Shown here: positions 1 to 7,097 of the stretch, piece after piece | Layout: every line of letters begins with the position of its first letter | Numbering within the stretch: position 1 is the stretch's first letter | Assembly (NCBI GenBank): GCA_004322425.1 | Contig: SCVJ01000005.1 | Location: 1 to 59,266, forward strand | DNA: 59,266 nt | Origin: Chitinophagaceae bacterium | GTDB taxonomy: Bacteria; Bacteroidota; Bacteroidia; Chitinophagales; Chitinophagaceae | Direction of reading: 5' to 3' | Made by a program: the position numbers and the translations under genes | Notes under the pieces: model-generated | The model's input: the letters and a program-made list of their open reading frames with translations, nothing else | Databases searched by the model: none | What the model was told of the DNA's origin: nothing

Positions 1-631
1 TGATTGAAATGGTGTGAATGTTTCCTGCGATTGGTGCAACTACATTGAAAGTTGAACTGATATTTTCTGCTGTGAGATTTTCAGCAGTTACATTATAGAG
101 CTTCAGTTTTTGTTTTAGCGAATTGAAATTTGAAATTTCAAATTTGTAATCGGCTTCGGCTTTCTGAAAAGTTTTACCTGCGTTGATATTTTCTTGTTGC
201 AAACTTTTTTGTCTTTCAAATTCTGCTTTGAGATAAACAAGATTTGAACTGCTTTGCAAATAGTCCTGTTGCAACTGAATGAACTCGGTGTTCTGAATTG
301 TTGCAAGGGTTTGTCCTTGCGATACCAATGCCCCTTCTTTTACGAAAATATCTTTTACGATACCACCAATCAGCAAACTAACTTGTGCCTGATTTTGCGG
401 TGGCAACATGAGTTTGCCGTTTACTTTGAGTGCTGTTTTCAAGTTACGCATTTGCATGAAACCTAATTGCAAGCCGATTGCTTTTTGTTGTTCCTCACTC
501 AGCTTCACTTCTGCCGAATTTGTTTCGGTGTGTGTTGCATCAGATTTATTTTCTATTTTTTTATTTCCACACGAAGCAAGAAACAAAATTGCTATTGCTA
601 TGATGAATTTATTTTTAAGTATGTATTTCAT
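1..631 (-). CDS. Efflux RND transporter periplasmic adaptor (CzcB/CusB-like lipoprotein), 3' end outside window
   Basis: Membrane-fusion (HlyD-like) adaptor that links the inner-membrane RND pump to the outer-membrane factor. The ATG at 631-629 opens a frame that runs to the window edge (about 210 codons), so the protein is partial. Residues 1-21 form a lipoprotein signal peptide with lipobox LASC (Cys21), so it should be acylated and anchored in the periplasm. A barrel-sandwich half (around residues 85-115, with 'KEGALVSQGQ') is followed by a Gln-rich coiled-coil hairpin, the usual order in this family. It starts 12 bases after the stop of the fused pump gene, consistent with one operon. The missing C-terminal part prevents calling metal-binding residues. 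Assignment to the heavy-metal efflux group rests on the partner pump. Confidence 0.9.
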   Translation of the reverse strand, partial: MKYILKNKFIIAIAILFLASCGNKKIENKSDATHTETNSAEVKLSEEQQKAIGLQLGFMQMRNLKTALKVNGKLMLPPQNQAQVSLLIGGIVKDIFVKEGALVSQGQTLATIQNTEFIQLQQDYLQSSSNLVYLKAEFERQKSLQQENINAGKTFQKAEADYKFEISNFNSLKQKLKLYNVTAENLTAENISSTFNVVAPIAGNIHTISI

Positions 632-643
632 TGTTTGAGAATT

Positions 644-3600
644 TTATTTGTTGATTAAATAATTGAGATTGATGATTGACTGGTTGTAATTATTGAGTGT
701 CAGCAAATAATTACTCCGTATGTCGTAAGCATTTTGAATGTTCAGGATAAATTCGGTGTAACCGATGTCGCCACTTTGATAAGATTTGTTTGCGACCGTA
801 AAAAGTGTGGAAGCTAAATTCAAACCTTCGGTTTGATAATAATTCAAACTCTGATTGTGTTTGTTGAACTGCTGCAAAGCTTCGGTGTAGGCGGTGTTTA
901 AATTCAGTTGGAAGTTTTGCAATTCCATTTCAGAAATTTTAATTCCAAGTTGTGCAGACTTGGTTCTTCCCTGTTGCCCTGTTTTGAAAATAGGAATGGA
1001 AGTGCCGATCATAAAACCGTTGAAGGGTTTTACTTTGTCTAAACTCTGATTGAAGTAACCGAAGTTTATTGACGGCGAAAATTTTGCCTTCTCTAATTTG
1101 TAGTTTGCAATAGTAACATTGAGCTGCTGCTTCTGCAACAAAAACAACGGAGTTGTTTTGAGGGCAGACGTGTCGGTGAGTTGTGGAATTGGCAATTTAA
1201 AATTTTCTATTGTAGAAACAGCAATATTTTCTGTTGTACCAATCCATTGCTTCAGGTTGTTTTGATAGATTTTCAAATTTGATTCTGCCTCCTGTTTCTT
1301 TAGCTGAATTTCTTTCAACTGGCTATGTGCTGAAACCTTTTCGAGCAAGCCTGTTTCGCCAACGGAATATTTTTTGTCAGCAAATTTTGAAAAGTTGGTG
1401 TAGATAATTTCCAAACTATCCAATAAATTCAATTGCTGTAAACTGTATTGCAACAGCACATAAGCAAGGGAAACATTTTTCACCAATGTCGCTTTTGTAA
1501 CATTCAGCTGTGATAATGCCAGTGCAATTTGTTGTTTTTGATATTGCGACTGTGCCAAAATTTCCGTGGGGAATTTTATTCCCGTGGTTGCGGTAATATT
1601 ATAATCGTTAACAGAAGAATTTATTTGTCCACCTGTGTAAGCCATATTCAATGGGTCAAGCGTAAAAATAGTTTTCTTTAGTAGCTGTTGTTGCTGCAGG
1701 GTGTATTCGCTTGAACGGAGTAGTGGATGATTTTTCAGCGAAAGATTTATTGCACTATCTAAACTTAAAGGAGATTGTGCGTTTGCAGAAAATGAAAACA
1801 GGAAAATTAAAATCATTACCGTTCCCGCAATTTTTATTTTCTTCTTACGAATAAATAAAGCATACAAAACGGGCAACACAATTAAAGTAAGAAGTGTAGA
1901 GGAAATCAATCCGCCGATAACAACTGTTGCCAACGGTTTTTGCACTTCACTGCCTGCGGAAGTTGACAAAGCCATTGGAAGAAATCCCAACGATGCAACG
2001 GCTGCTGTTGCTATCACCGGTCTTAGTCGGGCCGCTGTTCCTTTTAGGATTCTCTCTGTAACATTTTCTTCGCCCTCGTCACGCAAGCGATTGAAGTAAG
2101 CAATCAAAACTATTCCGTTTAATACTGCAACACCGAACAATGCAATGAAACCTATTCCTGCGCTGATGCTGAAATTCATTCCCCGCAACCAAATTGCTAC
2201 AACTCCTCCGATGGCTGCCAAAGGAATTGCGGAAAAGATGATTAAACTTTCGGTGATGCTGCGGAAACTGAAAAAGAGCAGCAGAAAAATTAAAAGCAAG
2301 GCAGCAGGAACTGCAACCGACAAACGGTTTTTTGCTTCCTGTAAGTTTTGGAAAGTTCCACCGTAAGTGATGAAATATCCTGACGGCAGTTTTAATTCCG
2401 CGTCTAACTTTTTCTGAATGTCCTCTACCACACTTTGAATATCTCTACCACGAACATTGGCTTCCACAACAATTCTTCGTTCTGCATCATCACGGGAAAT
2501 TTGTGCAGGTGCTGATTGAAAATTTACTTCTGCAATTTGCGAAAGCGGAATTTGTGTTCCGTTTGGAAGTGGCACAAAAATGTTTTTCACTTTTTCTTCG
2601 TCAGCATCACGAACTTTATCCAAACGAACAATCAAATCAAATTTTCTTTCACCATCGTATACAACACCTGCTTTTCCTCCTGCCAATGCAGTATTGAGGA
2701 TTTTGTTTACATCAAAAATGTTCAAACCATATTGTGCAATTCTTGCACGATTGTATTTCACTACCAATTGCGGCATCCCGACAACCTGTTCCACTTTAAT
2801 ATCTGTAACACCATCAACACCTGAAATTATTTTTGAAACTTTATTTCCGTTGTCAAACAAGACATCTAAATTTTCTCCAAATATTTTTATGGCAATATCG
2901 GTTTTCACTCCTGCGATAAGTTCGTTGAAACGCATTTGAATAGGGTGTTCAAATGAGAGTTGAACCCCGGGGATTTCATTCATCTTCTCACTCATCTTTT
3001 CTGCCAACTCGTCTTTGTCTTGTGCTGTTGTCCATTCTTTTTTATCCTTTAAAATAATTATTATGTCTCCGGTATTTACCGGCATCGGGTCGGTTGGAAC
3101 TTCGGCAGTTCCGATTTTACTAACCACATCAATAACTTCAGGGAAATTTGATTTAAGGATTGATTCAAGTTGAGTAAAAGTCAAAATAGTTTGAGGCAAT
3201 GAAGAACCTTGGCGGATTGAAGATTCAATGGCAAAATCTCCTTCGTCTAATTCAGGAATAAATTCTCCGCCCAAAGAATTGAAAAGAAAAATTGCTGCGA
3301 TTAAAAGCAAGAGTGATGCACCAACAACTTTTGTTTTATGCTTTAAAACATTTTTCAAAAAGGGAATGTAAAATTTTAAACACCAAGCAATGAACCTGTC
3401 GCTTAAACTTTCTTTGTGCGTGATTTTCTTATTGAGAAATAAACTGCTCATCAAGGGAACATAAGTGAGCGAAAGAAGTAATGCGCCGATGATGGCGAAT
3501 GAAACAGTTTGCGCCATCGGCAAAAACATCTTTCCTTCTATTCCCGTCAAAGCAAAAATCGGAATATACACGATGAGAATTATTATTTGCCCGAATACTG

Positions 3601-4942
3601 CGCTACTCATAATTTTTGAGGAGTTGCCAATAATTTCTTTATCCATTTGTGATTGAGAAAGTGTGTTGCTGCGGTAATGTTTGGTGAAGATGTACAGCAT
3701 ACTTTCCACTACGATTACAGCGCCATCCACGATTAAGCCGAAGTCCAGCGCTCCCATGCTCATAAGGTTTGCAGTAACACCGAAAACATTCATCAACGAA
3801 ATTGCAAACAGCATTGACAGTGGAATTACAGAGGCAACAATCAGCCCTGCGCGAAGATTTCCCAACAATAAAATCAAAACAAAAATTACAATCAATGCCC
3901 CCTCAATCAAATTGGTTGAAACTGTTCCGATGGTTCTATCAATCAATTTTGTTCTGTCCACAAACACATCAAGTGTTAATCCTTCGGGAAGATTTTTTTC
4001 GATTGACTTCATTCTTTCTTTCACATCGGCAATAACTTTCACGCTGTTTTCTCCTTTAAGCATCAGCACAACTCCACCGACTGCTTCACCTTGACCGTTT
4101 CTTGTCATGGCTCCGTAACGCGGTGCGTAGCCGAATTGCACTTTGCTGATGTCGTGAATTTTGATGGGGATACCGTTCACATTTTTCACTACAATATTTT
4201 CAATGTCTTGTAGACTTTCTATCAATCCTTCGCCACGGATGAAATAAATATTTGGTCCCTTGTCAATGTAACTTCCTCCTGTGTTCTGATTATTTTTTGA
4301 GAGCGCATCAAAAACATCAGTGAGAGAAATATTCATGCTCACTAATTTTTCGGGAGCAACGGCAACTTCATATTGTTTGAGGTAGCCGCCAAAAGTACTC
4401 ACATCAACTACGCCTGCCGTTCCGATTAATTGCCTTCGCACAATCCAATCCTGAATTGTCCGCAAATCCATTGCAGAATATTTTTTTTCAAACCCTTTTT
4501 TAGGGGCAATGGTGTATTGGTAAATTTCTCCCAATCCCGTTGTGGGAGGAAGGATTTCCGGAGTGCCGAAATCTTTCTGTAAATCTTCTTCGGCAATTTT
4601 CAATCGTTCTGAAACCTGCTGCCTTGTAATGTTTACGGGGATTTTGTCTTTAAACACGACTGTGATTACCGATAGTCCGCTCCGGGAAATGGAACGCAAT
4701 TCCGTTACATCGGGAATTGTTTTCATCTGCATTTCTATCGGGTAGGTAATAAATTGTTCCACCTCTTGCGTTGCAAGGTTGGGGCAACTTGTTATAACTT
4801 GCACTTGATTGTTTGTTACATCGGGCAAGGCGTCTATTGAAAGGTTAGTGGTGGAATACACTCCCCAACCTACAAACACCAAAAGAAAAATTCCTGTAAT
4901 GAGTTTGTTTTTGACCGAATACTGAATTATTTTTTCTATCAT
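644..4942 (-). CDS. CzcA/CusA-family heavy-metal RND pump fused to a TolC-like outer-membrane factor
   Basis: A 1432-residue protein with two parts. Residues 1 to about 1035 are a full-length heavy-metal RND pump that uses the proton gradient to export metal ions. The TM4 motif DFGLIVDGAVIVVE (Asp400, Asp406, Glu413) matches the proton-relay residues of CzcA, not the Cu/Ag pump CusA, so a divalent ion (Zn, Co, Cd or Ni) is the likelier substrate; that is inference. Residues about 1043-1432 are an outer-membrane efflux protein (CzcC/TolC type) with the long helical repeats of that family. Between them lies a hydrophobic stretch starting at Met1043 and ending in ANAQ, which looks like a signal peptide with a cleavage site. 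Such fusions are known in Bacteroidota. It follows the DUF6660 gene and precedes the adaptor gene on the same strand. Confidence 0.93.
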   Translation of the reverse strand: MIEKIIQYSVKNKLITGIFLLVFVGWGVYSTTNLSIDALPDVTNNQVQVITSCPNLATQEVEQFITYPIEMQMKTIPDVTELRSISRSGLSVITVVFKDKIPVNITRQQVSERLKIAEEDLQKDFGTPEILPPTTGLGEIYQYTIAPKKGFEKKYSAMDLRTIQDWIVRRQLIGTAGVVDVSTFGGYLKQYEVAVAPEKLVSMNISLTDVFDALSKNNQNTGGSYIDKGPNIYFIRGEGLIESLQDIENIVVKNVNGIPIKIHDISKVQFGYAPRYGAMTRNGQGEAVGGVVLMLKGENSVKVIADVKERMKSIEKNLPEGLTLDVFVDRTKLIDRTIGTVSTNLIEGALIVIFVLILLLGNLRAGLIVASVIPLSMLFAISLMNVFGVTANLMSMGALDFGLIVDGAVIVVESMLYIFTKHYRSNTLSQSQMDKEIIGNSSKIMSSAVFGQIIILIVYIPIFALTGIEGKMFLPMAQTVSFAIIGALLLSLTYVPLMSSLFLNKKITHKESLSDRFIAWCLKFYIPFLKNVLKHKTKVVGASLLLLIAAIFLFNSLGGEFIPELDEGDFAIESSIRQGSSLPQTILTFTQLESILKSNFPEVIDVVSKIGTAEVPTDPMPVNTGDIIIILKDKKEWTTAQDKDELAEKMSEKMNEIPGVQLSFEHPIQMRFNELIAGVKTDIAIKIFGENLDVLFDNGNKVSKIISGVDGVTDIKVEQVVGMPQLVVKYNRARIAQYGLNIFDVNKILNTALAGGKAGVVYDGERKFDLIVRLDKVRDADEEKVKNIFVPLPNGTQIPLSQIAEVNFQSAPAQISRDDAERRIVVEANVRGRDIQSVVEDIQKKLDAELKLPSGYFITYGGTFQNLQEAKNRLSVAVPAALLLIFLLLFFSFRSITESLIIFSAIPLAAIGGVVAIWLRGMNFSISAGIGFIALFGVAVLNGIVLIAYFNRLRDEGEENVTERILKGTAARLRPVIATAAVASLGFLPMALSTSAGSEVQKPLATVVIGGLISSTLLTLIVLPVLYALFIRKKKIKIAGTVMILIFLFSFSANAQSPLSLDSAINLSLKNHPLLRSSEYTLQQQQLLKKTIFTLDPLNMAYTGGQINSSVNDYNITATTGIKFPTEILAQSQYQKQQIALALSQLNVTKATLVKNVSLAYVLLQYSLQQLNLLDSLEIIYTNFSKFADKKYSVGETGLLEKVSAHSQLKEIQLKKQEAESNLKIYQNNLKQWIGTTENIAVSTIENFKLPIPQLTDTSALKTTPLFLLQKQQLNVTIANYKLEKAKFSPSINFGYFNQSLDKVKPFNGFMIGTSIPIFKTGQQGRTKSAQLGIKISEMELQNFQLNLNTAYTEALQQFNKHNQSLNYYQTEGLNLASTLFTVANKSYQSGDIGYTEFILNIQNAYDIRSNYLLTLNNYNQSIINLNYLINK

Positions 4943-5037
4943 CTTTTTAAATTAGCTAATTGAATGAATGAAGAACTGCGGTGGGTTAGTGCCGAAGTTA
5001 ATTTTTTGTCCCGATTATTTCAGGACTTATTAATTCA

Positions 5038-5361
5038 TTAACTAATTTTTGGCGGCTGCCAGATGTTGAAGAAAACTGCCGATACAAAAGAGGAATTGTG
5101 TGCGAAGAATTGTTGTGAAGCAGTGTTAAAATTTTTCGGGACTTCGGTGTAAAAATATTCACCGTTATAAGTTTGTCCGTAACAAGCGCAAACACAAAAA
5201 GGCGGACAGGTTTCGATATCCTCTTGGCAATCGCCGTGGTCGGTAGTGACTAAGGTTGAGGTTGTCTGCCCACTTAAATAGTTACTGCCCATTTTGTCGG
5301 TGCAAGGCAAAAGCGACAAAGCCAAGATGTAAAAACTGAATATGAGAGCAAAAACTTTCAT
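5038..5361 (-). CDS. DUF6660-family small secreted or periplasmic protein
   Basis: Small protein of 107 residues with an N-terminal hydrophobic segment ('FALIFSFYILALSLLPC') and a Cys/His-containing middle part (DHGDC, then CPPFCVCACYG), followed by a Tyr/Phe-rich tail. I recognise it as DUF6660, a Bacteroidota family often found beside metal efflux genes; its function is unknown. The clustered cysteines suggest metal binding, which is inference. The start at 5361 is preferred over an upstream in-frame ATG at 5448, because a TAnnTTTG promoter element lies at 5367-5374 and the signal-like segment begins at this Met. It is the first gene of the efflux operon, 95 bases ahead of the pump gene. 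Confidence 0.75.
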   Translation of the reverse strand: MKVFALIFSFYILALSLLPCTDKMGSNYLSGQTTSTLVTTDHGDCQEDIETCPPFCVCACYGQTYNGEYFYTEVPKNFNTASQQFFAHNSSFVSAVFFNIWQPPKIS

Positions 5362-5366
5362 CGGCT

Positions 5367-5374
5367 CAAAGATA
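5367..5374 (-). promoter_or_regulatory. Bacteroidota -7 element of the metal efflux operon
   Basis: TATCTTTG on the minus strand fits the Bacteroidota -7 consensus TAnnTTTG. It ends only five bases before the DUF6660 ATG, so the transcript would be nearly leaderless. No convincing -33 TTTG at the usual distance was seen. Confidence 0.5.
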
Positions 5375-5511
5375 GATAAATTGTCAAAACTGAAAATGGC
5401 AGTTGCTAATATGTGTTTCGTGTTGTGGCAAAAAAGCAAAAGCGCCAAACAGGGGTTGGTGTCAAATTATTACGAAAATGGGGTTTACTAACTCCCAAAA
5501 AATTGAAAACT

Positions 5512-6909
5512 TTATTTCGTTTGCTGTTTTATCCAATTCAATATTTCTATCAATGCGGCTGGAGAAAATGTTTGTTCAATGGTTGAATATTCTGTCGGGG
5601 AGCCGGTTACACATTCCTGAAACAAATGATTTAAACCGGGCAATTCTTTTATTGTTACGTTCCTGTTGCCTCCTTTTGTCAGCGCTTTTTTTATCGCTTC
5701 TAAATTTTCTTTCGGAGGTACTTGCAAATCGTTTTCTCCATTAATCGCCAAAACAGGACAAGTAACTTTTTCTAAAGTTGATTCGGGATTATAATTTATG
5801 AAATACCGCATCCAAGGGTTTGCAACCTGGTTGATTTGTGGTGCAAAATCAGCATCACTCATCTCTTTTAGTTGCTCACCACTCAGACCCTCTTTCAAAA
5901 GCTGCCTCATGTGAGTCGTTAAATCGATTGTAAGCTGTTCAACGCTTGTAGATTTAATTACAAGGTCAAATATTTTTCTATTTATTACTGCTGATTTTTG
6001 TAACTCTTCATCGCTAACTCCCGCTGCTTTTCCAATTAATTTTTGTTGTAATAAAAGCAGCTGGTCGCCCGGTATTCCCGGTCCCGCAAGCAAAACAATA
6101 AACGCCACATCCGTTGATTTGCTGGCAACAATTGGCGCAATTAATCCTCCTTCGCTGTGCCCCATTAATCCAATTTTTTTGGGATCAATTTCTTTTCTTG
6201 ATTTTAAATAATCTATTCCCGCTTCTACATCTGTTGCAAAATCTAAACTTGTTGCTGTTTTAAAATTTCCTGTTGATAAAGCTGTTCCTCTGTCATCATA
6301 ACGTAAAACAGCAATTCCGTTTTTGGTTAAATAGTCCGACAAAACAAGAAACGGTTTGTGTCCTAATAACTCTTCATTTCTGTTTTGTGGCCCACTACCG
6401 CTTATTAAAATTACCGCCGGAAAAACTCCGTCTTTTTTCGGCAATGTTAAATTGCCGGCTAAATTTATTCCTGCTTTTTTATTCTCAAAAATTACTTCTT
6501 CCGAATAATAAGGATATGGTTTTGTTGGTTCTTGCGGTTTGACGAGATTCGGCTTTTCAATTTTTTCTTTTGATAAATTCATGGGAAAAGATTGTCCGCG
6601 CTGTTTAAAATTGCCAACGATGATATTGTCCTTTCCCAATACGCCTTCATATTCGATTTTGGCGTTATCAATTGTAATTTTCAAAATTGAGTTTTCGAAA
6701 CTTGTAGCTGTCACGGGAATTCCCTTCGCTCCCTGATCCGGGCTGTCCATTGTTGAACTTAAACCACTATCTGTTTTATTAATAGTAAATACAAGTCTTA
6801 ATTGCACAGTCTGAACTTTTAATATCCCGTTCCACTGCCCAATGATTTCTTGTCCAAAACCGGCTAACGAAATCAAACTTATCAAGAAGGGGAGTACAAT
6901 TTTTTTCAT
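5512..6909 (-). CDS. Secreted alpha/beta hydrolase with N-terminal beta domain
   Basis: A 465-residue serine hydrolase. Residues 1-19 are a signal peptide ending near AGFGQ, so the enzyme is exported. Residues about 20-125 form a beta-rich domain of the kind placed before secreted esterases in this phylum ('IGQWNGIL...'). The hydrolase fold follows: GSGPQNRNE oxyanion region, nucleophile Ser252 in GHSEGG, Asp394 in NGENDLQVPP and His428 in LPGLNHLF, giving an intact catalytic triad. The substrate cannot be told from sequence; esterase or acyl-peptidase-like activity on small esters is plausible. It stands alone, on the minus strand, between the efflux operon and the beta-barrel protein. Confidence 0.88.
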   Translation of the reverse strand: MKKIVLPFLISLISLAGFGQEIIGQWNGILKVQTVQLRLVFTINKTDSGLSSTMDSPDQGAKGIPVTATSFENSILKITIDNAKIEYEGVLGKDNIIVGNFKQRGQSFPMNLSKEKIEKPNLVKPQEPTKPYPYYSEEVIFENKKAGINLAGNLTLPKKDGVFPAVILISGSGPQNRNEELLGHKPFLVLSDYLTKNGIAVLRYDDRGTALSTGNFKTATSLDFATDVEAGIDYLKSRKEIDPKKIGLMGHSEGGLIAPIVASKSTDVAFIVLLAGPGIPGDQLLLLQQKLIGKAAGVSDEELQKSAVINRKIFDLVIKSTSVEQLTIDLTTHMRQLLKEGLSGEQLKEMSDADFAPQINQVANPWMRYFINYNPESTLEKVTCPVLAINGENDLQVPPKENLEAIKKALTKGGNRNVTIKELPGLNHLFQECVTGSPTEYSTIEQTFSPAALIEILNWIKQQTK

Positions 6910-6990
6910 TTTTCTATTTTTTGTGTCGGCTATAAAAATTCTGTTAATCCAACAGCAGTGAATTTTTTCACCACTAAAGTAGGGGTTATA

Positions 6991-7027
6991 AAATAAAAAA
7001 ACGTACCGATGAGGTACGTCTTTTTTA
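6991..7027 (-). terminator. Bidirectional intrinsic terminator after the beta-barrel gene
   Basis: Seven-base-pair stem ACGTACC/GGTACGT (7002-7008 with 7014-7020), five-base loop, with an A-run before it (6991-7002) and a T-run after it (7022-7027). It therefore works on either strand; on the minus strand it ends the transcript of the gene that stops at 7098. Confidence 0.8.
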
Positions 7028-7097
7028 TTACCAGAAACTCTTTTTTACTTTAGTCAACATTGATGCACAGAAGAAGGATGACTATTCGTGTTTAATT

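Noticed and set aside
4995-5025. Terminator between the DUF6660 gene and the pump gene
   Set aside because: A GTCC..GGAC dyad is present, but on the minus strand it is followed by A residues and not a T-run.
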